A stretch of DNA of 64,000 bases from Micromonospora chokoriensis (GTDB taxonomy: Bacteria; Actinomycetota; Actinomycetes; Mycobacteriales; Micromonosporaceae): the NCBI RefSeq assembly GCF_900091505.1, contig NZ_LT607409.1:6138001-6202000 (forward strand). The letters run 5' to 3'. The notes beneath the pieces are model-generated. The model ran no database searches and was not told the origin of the DNA. It saw only the letters and a list, made by a program, of their open reading frames with translations. This document shows positions 36,408 through 45,218 of the stretch, in pieces (within the stretch, counting starts at the first letter, position 1; each line of letters opens with the position of its first letter). Both the position numbers and the translations under genes were made by a program.

Positions 36408-37397
36408 TCACTTGTAACGGATTCCGATGAGGCGCTGAAGGAGGATGAACGCGAACAGCAGGCCGCCGATCACGATCTTGGTCCACCAGGAGTTCAGGCT
36501 CCCATCGAAGGTGATCAGGGTCTGGATCACGCCCAGGACGAGCACGCCGAGCACAGTGCCGAAGGCGTAGCCGCCGCCCCCGGTGAGCACCGTGCCACCG
36601 ATGACGACGGCCGCGATGACGTCCAGCTCCATGCCCACCGCGATCAACGGCGCGCCGGACAGGGTGTAGAAGGACAGCAGGATCCCGCCGATCGCCGAGC
36701 ACAGACCACTGATCGTGTAGACCGCGATCCGGGTCCGCCCCACCGGCAGACCCATCAGCAGGGCCGACTGGGGATTGCCGCCGATGGCGTACACGTTGCG
36801 TCCGAGCCGGGTGTAGGCCAGCGTGTACGCGGCCACGGCGACCACGACGAAGGCGATCAGCACGCTGATCGACACGAAGTTGCCCCGGGGATCACCGATG
36901 CGCTCCTGCGACATCCTGGTCCAGAACCCGTCGGTGATCGGGATGGACGCGTCGGAGATGAACGTGCACATGCCCCGGGCGAAGAACATCCCGGCGAGCG
37001 TGACGATGAACGGCTGGATCTCGAAGAAGTGGATGACGCAGCCCATCAGCAGACCGAGGGTCGGCCCGATGAGCAGGGCGATGACGAGCACCAGCGCCGC
37101 CGGCAGACCCTCCTGGAGCAGCCACGCCGACACCATCGCCGTCATCGCGACGACCGAACCGACCGACAGGTCGATACCGCCGGTGAGGATCACGAAGGTC
37201 ATCCCGATCGCGACCACCAGCAGGAAGCTGTTGTCGATGAACACGTTGAAGATGACCTGGACGTTCGAGAACGCCGTGTACTGGGACACGCCGATGCCGT
37301 ACATGACCAGCAGCAGGGCGAGCGTGGCAAGGACCGGTATCTGCCGCCGTGGCAGTCGGAACCGGGTACGCCCAGCGGTGAGCGATCCAGTGGTCAT
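36408..37397 (-). CDS. yjfF: Sugar ABC transporter permease (YjfF type)
   Basis: A 329-residue BPD_transp_2 permease of about 10 helices. GGIDLSVGSVVAMTAMVSAW, PFIVTLAGMFFARGMC and GRNVYAIGGNPQSALLMGLPV are typical of YjfF. Its ATG overlaps the stop of the partner permease by 4 nt. The YtfQRT-YjfF family imports galactofuranose in E. coli and arabinose or galactose in other bacteria. Between araD and araA, arabinose import is the natural reading. Confidence 0.93.
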   Translation of the reverse strand: MTTGSLTAGRTRFRLPRRQIPVLATLALLLVMYGIGVSQYTAFSNVQVIFNVFIDNSFLLVVAIGMTFVILTGGIDLSVGSVVAMTAMVSAWLLQEGLPAALVLVIALLIGPTLGLLMGCVIHFFEIQPFIVTLAGMFFARGMCTFISDASIPITDGFWTRMSQERIGDPRGNFVSISVLIAFVVVAVAAYTLAYTRLGRNVYAIGGNPQSALLMGLPVGRTRIAVYTISGLCSAIGGILLSFYTLSGAPLIAVGMELDVIAAVVIGGTVLTGGGGYAFGTVLGVLVLGVIQTLITFDGSLNSWWTKIVIGGLLFAFILLQRLIGIRYK

Positions 37398-38464
37398 GCC
37401 GGCACCTGCTCCTTCGGCTTGTCGGCGATCGTGGCGGGCGGCGGTAGGTCGCGTCGACGGCGGGCGAACTTGGCCCGGAAGGCCGGCGCCTGGACGAGGC
37501 AGACGACGATGACGACGACCGCCTTGAACAGCAGCGAGGTCTGCGGCGAGATGTCCATGGCGTACACCGTGGTGGTCAGGGTCTGGATGATCAGCGCGCC
37601 GAGGATCGTGCCGCTGAGGAAGAACCGGCCACCCGCGAGGGACGTGCCGCCGATGACGACAGCGAGGATGGCGTCCAACTCCACCCAGAGGCCGACCGCG
37701 TTGCCGTCGGCGCTCGACACGTTGGCCGTCATCATGAAGCCGGCGACCGCCGCGCAGGCGGCGCTGATCACGTACGCGAGGAAGATGACCCGGCCGGAAC
37801 GGATGCCGGCGAGTCGACTCGCCTCCGCGTTACCGCCCACCGATTCGACGATCATGCCGAGGGCGGTGCGGCGGGTGAACCCGGCGACGACGAGCGCCGC
37901 GGCGAGGGCGATGAAGATGGCCAGCGGCAGGGTCAGCAGGTGGCCCAGCCCGATCGCCCGGAACGGCTCCGAGTTGATGGTGATGATCTGACCCTGGGTG
38001 ATCAGCTGGGCGAGGCCACGACCCGCCACCATGAGGATCAGCGTGGCGATGATCGGTTGAATCCCGATCACGGCCACCAGCACCCCGTTCCAGGCGCCGA
38101 GCACCAGTGAGATCGCCATCGCCAACGCCAGCGCGGTCAGCACCACCGTGAGGCTGTTCTGGTCGGGCTGCTTGCTGATGTACATGCAGGCGATCGCGCC
38201 GCTGATCGCGCAGAGCGAGCCGACCGACAGGTCGATGCCCCCGGTCGAGATGACGAGCGTCATGCCCAGCGCGACGAGGATCAACGGTGCGCTCAGGCGC
38301 AGGATGTCGATCGGCGTGCCGTACAGGTGCCCGTCCTTGAGCTCGATGGACAGGAACCCGGGACGGTAGATCGTGTTCGCGGCGAGCATGACGACCAGCA
38401 CGGCGGCGGGCCAGAACAGCCGGTGACCGGTCACCGCCCGGTAGCGGCCCATGGTGGCGCTCAT
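37394..38464 (-). CDS. ytfT: Sugar ABC transporter permease (YtfT type)
   Basis: A 356-residue permease starting at ATG 38464 after CAGGAGG; the longer upstream frame is rejected. Conserved blocks are LVALGMTLVISTGGIDLSVGS, IQPIIATLILMVAGRGLAQLIT and SVGGNAEASRLAGIRSGRV. Its ATG overlaps the ATPase stop by 4 nt and its stop overlaps the YjfF start by 4 nt. It should pair with YjfF as a heterodimeric channel. Confidence 0.93.
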   Translation of the reverse strand: MSATMGRYRAVTGHRLFWPAAVLVVMLAANTIYRPGFLSIELKDGHLYGTPIDILRLSAPLILVALGMTLVISTGGIDLSVGSLCAISGAIACMYISKQPDQNSLTVVLTALALAMAISLVLGAWNGVLVAVIGIQPIIATLILMVAGRGLAQLITQGQIITINSEPFRAIGLGHLLTLPLAIFIALAAALVVAGFTRRTALGMIVESVGGNAEASRLAGIRSGRVIFLAYVISAACAAVAGFMMTANVSSADGNAVGLWVELDAILAVVIGGTSLAGGRFFLSGTILGALIIQTLTTTVYAMDISPQTSLLFKAVVVIVVCLVQAPAFRAKFARRRRDLPPPATIADKPKEQVPA

Positions 38465-39999
38465 CGGTCTGCCTCCTGGAGGGACCCACTGGCAATGGTT
38501 TGCATGATGCGGTCGGCGTCCAGGCTCTCGTCGTTGGCGAACTGGGCGACCATCTGCCGGTCCCGCATGACCGCGACCTTGTGGCTGAGACGCAGCACCT
38601 CCTCCAGCTCGGCGGAGATGAACAGCACCGCCATCCCGCCGTCGGACAACTGGGTCACCAGCTTCTGGATCTCGGTCTTCGCGCCGATGTCGATGCCCCG
38701 CGTCGGTTCGTCGAGGATCAGCAGCCGTGGTTCGGTGATCAGCCACCGGGCCAGCAGCACCTTCTGCTGGTTGCCGCCGGACAGGTTGCGTACCGGCACC
38801 TCCGGGTCCGCGGGCCGGATGCTGAGCGCCTTGATGTACTTGTCGACCAGCTCGTCCTGACGGCGGCGCGGGATCGGTCGCAGCCAGCCACGGGCGGCCT
38901 GCATGGCGAGGATCATGTTCTCGCGGACCGACAGGTCCGCGACGATGCCCTCCGCACGGCGGTTCTCCGAGCAGAAGCCGACGCCCTGCTCGATGGCCTG
39001 GGCGGGGGTACGCAGGCTGCTCGCCGTGCCGTCGACGGTGACCTGACCACCGTCGGTCCGGTCGGCGCCGAACAACAACCGGGCCACCTCGGTACGCCCG
39101 GAGCCGAGCAGCCCGGCCAGGCCCACCACCTCACCGGCGTGGATGGTGAGGCTGAACGGCTCCACCGCGCCCTTCCGGGCGAAGTCCGACACCGACACCA
39201 GTGGGGTGCCCTCCTCGACGGCGGCGAGGTCCCGCCGGGAGTGCTCCTCGATGCCCTCCAGGACGTCGAGTTCCTTGCCGATCATCTTCTCGACGAGGGA
39301 GAGCTGGGGCAGCTCAGCGGTCAGGTACTCACCGACGAGACCACCGTTGCGCAGCACGGTGATCCGGTCGGCGATCTCGTAGACCTGGTCGAGGAAGTGG
39401 GTCACGAACAGGATCGCGATGCCCTCGTCGCGCAGTTGCCGCATGATGCGGAACAGTTGCGCCACCTCACCGGCGTCGAGGCTGGACGTGGGCTCGTCCA
39501 GGATCAGCACCCGCGCCTTGATGTCGATCGCCCGGGCGATGGCGACCATCTGCTGGATCGCCAGAGAGTACGAGCCCAGTGGCGCGCTGACGTCGAGGTC
39601 GAGGTCGAGGCGGGTCAGCAGCTCCCGGGCCCGGCGGCGGACCTCACCCCAGCGGACGGCGCCGAGGAGTCGGGGCTCACGGCCGATGAAGATGTTCTCC
39701 GCCACCGACAGGTTGGTGCAGAGGTTGACCTCCTGGAAGACGGTGCTCACCCCGGCGGCGGTCGCCTGCATCGGTCCGCTGAAGGACACCTGCTGGCCGT
39801 CGAGGGTGATCGTGCCGCCGTCGGTGTCGTAGACACCGGTCAAAACCTTGATGAGGGTCGACTTGCCCGCGCCGTTCTCGCCCATCAGGGCGTGCACCTC
39901 GCCGGGGAAAAGCCGGAAGTTGACGTCGTGGAGTGCGCGCACCCCGGGGAAGGACTTGCTGATCCCGGTCATCGTCAGGACCGGACGGCTATCCGTCAT
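38461..39999 (-). CDS. ytfR: Sugar ABC transporter ATPase (YtfR type)
   Basis: A 512-residue double ABC protein. Module 1: Walker A GENGAGKSTL, a non-canonical signature region SYSLAIQQMVAIARA, Walker B VLILDEPTSSLD. Module 2: degenerate P-loop GLLGSGRTEVARL, signature LSGGNQQKVLLARWL, Walker B LLILDEPTRGID. ATG 39999 (MTDSRP) is chosen because AGAGG lies 9 nt upstream; the GTG at 40029 has no ribosome site. Confidence 0.93.
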   Translation of the reverse strand: MTDSRPVLTMTGISKSFPGVRALHDVNFRLFPGEVHALMGENGAGKSTLIKVLTGVYDTDGGTITLDGQQVSFSGPMQATAAGVSTVFQEVNLCTNLSVAENIFIGREPRLLGAVRWGEVRRRARELLTRLDLDLDVSAPLGSYSLAIQQMVAIARAIDIKARVLILDEPTSSLDAGEVAQLFRIMRQLRDEGIAILFVTHFLDQVYEIADRITVLRNGGLVGEYLTAELPQLSLVEKMIGKELDVLEGIEEHSRRDLAAVEEGTPLVSVSDFARKGAVEPFSLTIHAGEVVGLAGLLGSGRTEVARLLFGADRTDGGQVTVDGTASSLRTPAQAIEQGVGFCSENRRAEGIVADLSVRENMILAMQAARGWLRPIPRRRQDELVDKYIKALSIRPADPEVPVRNLSGGNQQKVLLARWLITEPRLLILDEPTRGIDIGAKTEIQKLVTQLSDGGMAVLFISAELEEVLRLSHKVAVMRDRQMVAQFANDESLDADRIMQTIASGSLQEADR

Positions 40000-40046
40000 C
40001 CCATCAGACCTCTTCTGGGTCGTCGACACGGAAGGGCCGCTGCGCT

Positions 40047-40087
40047 CCCGTGCGCCCGCCCGGTCGTCCGGACGGGCGTGGCACGGG
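40047..40087 (-). promoter_or_regulatory. Intercistronic hairpin between binding protein and ATPase
   Basis: CCCGTGC pairs with GCACGGG and an inner GCCCG pairs with CGGGC, with a 3-nt bulge. It lies in the 173-bp gap after the binding-protein gene, parallel to the hairpin at 27468-27500 in the other sugar operon. Confidence 0.55.
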
Positions 40088-40172
40088 GTGGTCGCGGGCC
40101 ATGCCCGGTCCGTTGCGGGTAGGGGGACGACGCGGCGGGGCCGCCACGCGAGCGCGGCGACCCCGGCGTCGA

Positions 40173-41180
40173 TCAGTACTTACGGTTGGGCAGCGCTTCC
40201 TTGGCCTGCTCCTGGGTGAAGGTGGTCTCCTCGGTCTCGATCCGAGGCGGCACCTCCTCGCCGGCGTGCACCTTCTTGGCGAGGTCCATCAGCTGTGGGC
40301 CGAGCAGCGGGCTGCACTCCGCGATGAAGTTGAACTTCCCGTCGGCGAGCGCCTGCATGCCGTCCTTGACCGCGTCGACGGTGATGATGGTGATGTCCTT
40401 GCCCGGCACCTTGCCGGCGGCGGTGATGGCCTCCAGCGCACCCAGACCCATGTCGTCGTTGTGCGCGAACAGCACGTCGATCTTCGGGTTGGCCTTGAGG
40501 AACTGCTCCATGACCTGCTTGCCACCGGCCCGGGTGAAGTCACCCGGCTGGGAGGCGATGATCTTCAGGTTCGGGTTGGCGGCGATCGCCTCACCGAAGC
40601 CCTTCTTGCGGTCGTTCGCCGGCGCCGCACCCGTGTTGCCCTGCAGCTCGACGATGTTCACCGGACCCGAGGCGGTCTTCTTCTGCTCGACCAGCCACTC
40701 ACCGGCGAGACGGCCCTCCTTGACGAAGTCCGAGCCGAGGAACGTCTTGTACAGCGTCTTGTCGGCCGAGTCGACCGAGCGGTCGGTCAGGATGACCGGG
40801 ATGCCGGCGTCCTTGGCCTCCTTGAGCACGGTGTCCCAGCCGGACTCCACCACCGGCGAGAAGGCGATCACGTCGACCTTCTGCTGGATGTAGTTGCGGA
40901 TCGCCTTGATCTGGTTCTCCTGCTTCTGCTGCGCGTCATCGAACTTCAGCTCGATGCCCGCGGCAGCGGCGGATTCCTTGATCGAGGTGGTGTTCGCGGT
41001 ACGCCACCCGCTCTCCGCACCGACCTGGGAGAAGCCCATCGTGATCTTGCCGTCGTCCGTGGACCCGCCGCCGCCGCCGGTGTCGCTGTTGCCACAGGCC
41101 GCCACGCTGCCGACCAGCAACGCGCTGGCGAGGACCGCGACAGCGCGCCACCGAACGGACTGCGTTCGCATCTTTCCCAT
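40173..41180 (-). CDS. ytfQ: Sugar-binding lipoprotein (YtfQ type)
   Basis: A 335-residue lipoprotein starting at ATG 41180 after AAGGAGATT. The lipobox Cys29 (SVAAC) is followed by a Gly-rich linker. The Peripla_BP_4 domain contains TMGFSQVGAESGWRTANT, DVIAFSPVVESGWDTVL, ILTDRSVDS and LFAHNDDMGLGALEAI, the YtfQ hallmark blocks. It captures free sugar for YtfR/YtfT/YjfF. It lies 129 bp after araD, with a hairpin in between. Confidence 0.94.
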   Translation of the reverse strand: MGKMRTQSVRWRAVAVLASALLVGSVAACGNSDTGGGGGSTDDGKITMGFSQVGAESGWRTANTTSIKESAAAAGIELKFDDAQQKQENQIKAIRNYIQQKVDVIAFSPVVESGWDTVLKEAKDAGIPVILTDRSVDSADKTLYKTFLGSDFVKEGRLAGEWLVEQKKTASGPVNIVELQGNTGAAPANDRKKGFGEAIAANPNLKIIASQPGDFTRAGGKQVMEQFLKANPKIDVLFAHNDDMGLGALEAITAAGKVPGKDITIITVDAVKDGMQALADGKFNFIAECSPLLGPQLMDLAKKVHAGEEVPPRIETEETTFTQEQAKEALPNRKY

Positions 41181-41280
41181 CGAATCTCCTTGGCTGGATG
41201 TGGTGGGTAACCGCGCCGACCGCCGAAGAACCCGAAGAGCGGCGTACGCGGGTGGTGCGTGCTGGTGCGTGGTGGTGCAG

Positions 41281-41325
41281 ACCGGCGGGTCCTGATGATC
41301 GGGGAAGAGTCAGGAACCCGCCGGT
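41281..41325 (-). terminator. Intra-operon hairpin at the araD stop
   Basis: ACCGGCGGGT-CCTGA pairs with TCAGG-A-ACCCGCCGGT (15 pairs, one bulge, 14-nt loop). The 5' arm in transcript sense includes the last araD codons. It may attenuate read-through from araBD into the transporter genes or stabilise the transcript. Confidence 0.6.
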
Positions 41326-42002
41326 GCGACTGGTTGTTGACCGTAGACGTTCTGGTAGCGGTCGTAGAGGGCGTCGATGTCCGCCTGCGCCATCGGCACC
41401 GGCTGACCGAGGGTGTGGGCCAGGTGCGCGGTACGCGCCACGTCCTCGCACATGACCGCCGCCTTGACCGCCGCCTTCGCGTCCCGGCCGATGGTGAACA
41501 CGCCGTGGTTGCGCATCAGCACCGCGGGCGAGCGGTGCCCGGAGAGCGTGGCGACGATGCCCTTGCCGATGTCGTCGCCGCCGATCAGCGCGAACGGGCC
41601 GATCGGGATCTCCCCGCCGAACTCGTCGGCCTGCGCGGTGAGGTGGCAGGGAATCGACTCCCCGCACGCGGCCCAGGCGGTGGCGTACGAGCTGTGCGTG
41701 TGCACCACACCACCCACCTCGGGCATGGCCCGGTAGACGTAGGCGTGGGCGGCGGTGTCGCTGGACGGGGCGAAGTCGCCCTCGACGAGGACACCGTCGA
41801 GGTCGCAGACCACCATCGTGTCCGCGGTGAGGTCGTCGTAGCTCACCCCGCTCGGCTTGATCACCAGCAGGTCCTGGCCGGGAACCCGGGCGGAGACGTT
41901 GCCGGACGTCCAGGCGACCAGGTTGTAGCGGGTCAGCTCGCCGTGCAGGCGCGCGACCGTCTCACGCAGCTCACGGATCTGTCGGGTCACCTCGGCGTTC
42001 AC
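41310..42002 (-). CDS. araD: L-ribulose-5-phosphate 4-epimerase
   Basis: A 230-residue class-II aldolase-fold epimerase converting L-ribulose-5-phosphate to D-xylulose-5-phosphate. The substrate-loop motif SGNVSARVPG, KPSGVSYDDLTAD, DFAPSSDTAAHAYVYRAMPEVGGVVHTHSSYAT with the zinc histidines, and a later LMRNHGVFTIG are all present. It starts at GTG 42002, overlapping the araB stop (GTGA), so translation is coupled. Confidence 0.96.
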   Translation of the reverse strand: MNAEVTRQIRELRETVARLHGELTRYNLVAWTSGNVSARVPGQDLLVIKPSGVSYDDLTADTMVVCDLDGVLVEGDFAPSSDTAAHAYVYRAMPEVGGVVHTHSSYATAWAACGESIPCHLTAQADEFGGEIPIGPFALIGGDDIGKGIVATLSGHRSPAVLMRNHGVFTIGRDAKAAVKAAVMCEDVARTAHLAHTLGQPVPMAQADIDALYDRYQNVYGQQPVAPAGS

Positions 42003-43681
42003 GCGACCACCTCCAACGCGGTCTCGGGTGTGGTCGCGGCGCTGTCGACAGCCGCGTTGCGGATCGCCCGCAGGCGCATCATGACGTCGTTGCCCCCGCG
42101 ACCGAAGTGGTCGTGCAGCGCGCGGTACTCGGCGTAGAGGGCGTCGTAGGCGCGGGCCCGCTCGGGGTCCGGACGGTAGACGGCCTCGTGCACCCGACCC
42201 ATCGCCTGCGACGCCTCGTGGACCGTGGGGAACTCTCCGGCGGCGACGGCGGCGTGGATCGCCGATCCCAGTGCCGGCCCCTGCGCCGAGGCGATGATGT
42301 TCAGCGGTCGCCTGGTCACGTCGGCGTAGATCTGCATCAGCAGCGCGTTGTTGGTGAGACCACCGGCGATCACCAGGTCGTTGACCGGGACGCCAGCCTC
42401 GACGAAGGCCTCGATGATCATCCGGGTGCCGTACGCGGTGGATTCCAGCAGCGCCCGGTAGATGTCCTGCGGCCGGGTGGCCAGGGTCATCCCGACGATC
42501 ATCCCGCTCAGGTCGTGGTTGACCAGCAGTGACCGGTTGCCGTTCCACCAGTCCAGCGCGATCAGGCCGTGCGCGCCGACGGGCTGACTCGCGGCCAACT
42601 CGGTGAGGCGCTCGTGCGTGTCGGAACCGGCCGGGGCGGCGTGCTCGACGAACCAGCCGAAGATGTCCCCGACACCGCTCTGCCCGGCCTCGTAACCCCA
42701 TGCGCCGGCGCTGATGCCGCCGTCCACGACACCGCACATCCCGGCCACCTCGGCGACCTCCGCGCCGTTGACCACGTGGCAGGTCGAGGTGCCCATGATG
42801 GCGACGAGCCGGCCGGGCTCCACCGCCTGCGCGGACGCCGCGGTGACGTGCGCGTCGACGTTGCCGACGGCCACCGCGATCCCCTCCGGCAGGCCGGTCC
42901 AGGCGGCGGCCCGCGCGGTGAGCGAGCCGGCCCGGGCGCCGAGAGGCAGCAACGGGCCGTCCAACTTGGCCACGAAGTCACCGAAGCCGGGGTTGAGCGC
43001 GGTCAGGAAGTCCTCGGAAGGGTACTGACCGTCCTGCAGGATGCCCTTGTAGCCGGCCGTGCAGACGTTGCGGGTCTCGGTGCCGCAGAGCTGCCAGACG
43101 ATCCAGTCGGCCGCCTCGATGAAGCGCTCGGCACGGTGGTAGACCTCAGGGTCCTCCTCCAGGATCTGGAGCCCCTTGGCGAACTGCCACTCGGCGGAGA
43201 TCTTGCCGCCGTACCGGCCGATCCACGGCTCTGCCCGCTCGTGGGCCAGCGCGTTGATCCGGTCGGCGTGCGGCTGCGCGGCGTGGTGCTTCCACAGCTT
43301 CACCCAGGCGTGCGGTCGGTCGCGCAGCTCGGGGTCCTCGCAGAGCGGGGTGCCGTCGGCGCTGGTCGGCAGCACCGTGCAGGCGGTGAAGTCGATGCCG
43401 ATGCCGACGACCGCGGCAGGATCCACCCCGGCGGCTGACAACGCCGCCGGAACGGCGTACCGCAGCACGTCGCGGTAGTCCTCCGGGTTCTGCAGGGCCC
43501 AGTCCGGGGGTAGCTGTCGACCTCCCGGGAGCGCCGCGCTGATAACTCCGTCGCCGTACTCGTGCACCGCGGTCCCCAACTCGGCACCATCACCGACACG
43601 GACCACCAGAGCTCGCCCGGACAGGGTGCCGTAGTCGACACCGACGACATAGCGGTCGCCTGCTCCGTCCACACGGTTCAT
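41999..43681 (-). CDS. araB: L-ribulokinase
   Basis: A 560-residue FGGY-family kinase phosphorylating L-ribulose. ATG 43681 follows GGAGG at 5 nt; a GTG four codons upstream is too close. N-terminal VVGVDYGTLSGRALVV, the HAWVKLWKHHAAQP loop, KISAEWQFAKGLQILEE and C-terminal NDLVIAGGLTNNALLMQIYADV are all AraB blocks. It is the promoter-proximal gene of the operon, preceded by a LacI-type operator and two more distant ones. Confidence 0.96.
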   Translation of the reverse strand: MNRVDGAGDRYVVGVDYGTLSGRALVVRVGDGAELGTAVHEYGDGVISAALPGGRQLPPDWALQNPEDYRDVLRYAVPAALSAAGVDPAAVVGIGIDFTACTVLPTSADGTPLCEDPELRDRPHAWVKLWKHHAAQPHADRINALAHERAEPWIGRYGGKISAEWQFAKGLQILEEDPEVYHRAERFIEAADWIVWQLCGTETRNVCTAGYKGILQDGQYPSEDFLTALNPGFGDFVAKLDGPLLPLGARAGSLTARAAAWTGLPEGIAVAVGNVDAHVTAASAQAVEPGRLVAIMGTSTCHVVNGAEVAEVAGMCGVVDGGISAGAWGYEAGQSGVGDIFGWFVEHAAPAGSDTHERLTELAASQPVGAHGLIALDWWNGNRSLLVNHDLSGMIVGMTLATRPQDIYRALLESTAYGTRMIIEAFVEAGVPVNDLVIAGGLTNNALLMQIYADVTRRPLNIIASAQGPALGSAIHAAVAAGEFPTVHEASQAMGRVHEAVYRPDPERARAYDALYAEYRALHDHFGRGGNDVMMRLRAIRNAAVDSAATTPETALEVVA

Positions 43682-43708
43682 GTTCACCTCCACCGTTAAC
43701 GGGGATAG

Positions 43709-43722
43709 TGTTAACGCTCACA
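43709..43722. promoter_or_regulatory. LacI-family operator of the arabinose operon
   Basis: TGTTAACGCTCACA (minus strand TGTGAGCGTTAACA), 28 bp upstream of the araB ATG, with a CCGTTAACGG palindrome between. It differs at one base from the 14-bp site at 28711-28724. Confidence 0.8.
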
Positions 43723-43976
43723 TCAACCCCCGTCAAGACATCCACCCGCAACAGCTCCGTAACGGAACAGCGAAGGCGGACCAACTGGGGCGCGTCAATA
43801 ACGGACCGGTGCAAAACGCGCAAATGTGGTGCCGACCACGGCACCCAGGCCTCGGACGGAGCGCCACGCGGATCGGGCGACGACCGGAGGCACCTCGGCA
43901 GGCTGGACGACCGGCACTGCCGGTCGGACGCGACGAGTCGATCATCCGACTGCGACAGTGTCGCGCTCGATCATGA

Positions 43977-43990
43977 TGTCAGCGATAACA
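43977..43990. promoter_or_regulatory. LacI-type palindrome far upstream of araB
   Basis: TGTCAGCGATAACA, with symmetry extending outward (ATGATGT...ACATCAT over 43974-43993). It is about 270 bp upstream of the araB-proximal operator, a distance suited to a looping auxiliary site. Confidence 0.55.
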
Positions 43991-44099
43991 TCATCGAGGC
44001 GCCCCGGATCGACGGCCAGATCCGCGAAACGGCCGCAGTCGACCGCGTTGGCTCATAGCTGAGCATTTCGGCGGATCCCGCGGGGCAGCGCGACAGTCG

Positions 44100-44113
44100 T
44101 GTTATCGATAACA
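44100..44113. promoter_or_regulatory. Perfect LacI-type palindrome, second copy
   Basis: TGTTATCGATAACA, identical to 34515-34528. It lies about 390 bp upstream of the araB operator and 317 bp after the leftward exporter operon ends. Confidence 0.6.
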
Positions 44114-44192
44114 TTCGACGTTTCGTGATCGCCCGGGTCCATCCGCCCACGAAGGAGCGCGTCGGGCGCGGCCATGGCCGCGAGGTCTGGTT

Positions 44193-44267
44193 GATCCACT
44201 CGTGTTCTGTGACATCGCGGTATCCGAGGCGCTGCGACAGACCGACATCCCGGAACCCGAGTCGATC
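44193..44267. repeat. 75-nt intergenic element, copy B
   Basis: It starts GATCCACTCG and ends CGAGTCGATC (9 of 10 inverted to the start). Same length as copy A at 34701-34775. Confidence 0.75.
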
Positions 44268-44429
44268 ATGCAGGCACCGCCGGCAGGCGGGGCAGGCGCC
44301 GACAGGCGGGGCGGGCACCCCGCGAACACGGAGAGCCGGCGACCCGACCCGATGGGCCGAGCCGCCGGCTTCCAGCGCGGAGGCGATGCTGCGGTGCGGG
44401 GGTGGTCCGGTGGCGGAGCGCCGGTCGGA

Positions 44430-45218
44430 TCAGGCGACCCGGTTGCGGTTGTAGAGGGTCTTGGCCCAGAAGAAGCACGCGACGGTGATGACGGCGCACC
44501 AGCTGACCGCGATGATCCCGTTGGCGCCGATCCCGGTGCCGAGGAGCAGGCCGCGCAGGGTCTCCATGACGGGCGTGAAGGGCTGGTACTCGGCGAACCA
44601 CCGCACCACTGTGGGCATGGAGTCGGTCGGGACGAACCCGCTGCCCAGGAAGGGCAGGAGGATCAGTGGCATGGGCAGGTTGCTGGCCGTCTCGACGCTG
44701 TCACTGACCAGGCCGAGGGCGACCGACAGCCAGGTCAGCGCAAAGGTGACCATGGCGAGGACACCGACGGCGGCCAGCCACTCGACCGGGTTGGCGGTGG
44801 GTCGGAAACCGACGAGCAACGCCACGCCGGTGACGGCCGCGAGGCTGAGCAGGGTCTGCGCGAGGCTGCCCAGGACGTGACCGGTGAGGACCGACGGCCG
44901 GAAGATCGCCATCGTCCGGAACCGGGCGATGATGCCCTCGGTCATGTCCATCGCGACCGAGATGGCGGTGCCCTGGGCCGCGCTGACCACCGTGATGAGC
45001 AGGATGCCGGGGGTGACGTAGTTGGCGTACTCGGATCGGCCGCCGGACGGCCCCAGCCCGGCGCCGAGCGTGCCGCCGAAGACGTAGACGAAGAGCAGCA
45101 GGATGATGACCGGGATGCCCATGAGCAGGAAGGTCATCGACGGGTAGCGCCGCATGTGCAGGAGGTTGCGCCGCAGCATCGTGCTCGAGTCACGGACGGC
45201 GAGGGAGAGCGTGCTCAT
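44430..45218 (-). CDS. ABC-2 type exporter permease (DrrB-like)
   Basis: A 262-residue permease with six helices and the ABC-2 block MEGIIARFRTMAIFRPSVLTGHV (here DMTEGIIARFRTMAI), then PFLGSGFVPTDSMPTVVRWFAEYQPFTP near the end, as in daunorubicin-type DrrB. Start ATG 45218 overlaps the ATPase stop by 4 nt. Together they form a probable drug or lipid exporter; the substrate is unknown. Confidence 0.92.
   Translation of the reverse strand: MSTLSLAVRDSSTMLRRNLLHMRRYPSMTFLLMGIPVIILLLFVYVFGGTLGAGLGPSGGRSEYANYVTPGILLITVVSAAQGTAISVAMDMTEGIIARFRTMAIFRPSVLTGHVLGSLAQTLLSLAAVTGVALLVGFRPTANPVEWLAAVGVLAMVTFALTWLSVALGLVSDSVETASNLPMPLILLPFLGSGFVPTDSMPTVVRWFAEYQPFTPVMETLRGLLLGTGIGANGIIAVSWCAVITVACFFWAKTLYNRNRVA

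Larger units (their letters stand above)
43723..44429. other. Gene-free region upstream of araB with two further operators
   Basis: About 700 bp with no convincing gene on either strand. It holds palindromes at 43977-43990 and 44100-44113 and the 75-nt element at 44193-44267. The rest is featureless to me. Confidence 0.6.

Noticed and set aside
44100..44113. Operator of the DrrAB exporter operon
   Set aside because: That operon is read leftward and starts at 47667; the site is downstream of its last gene, so araB is the more sensible target.
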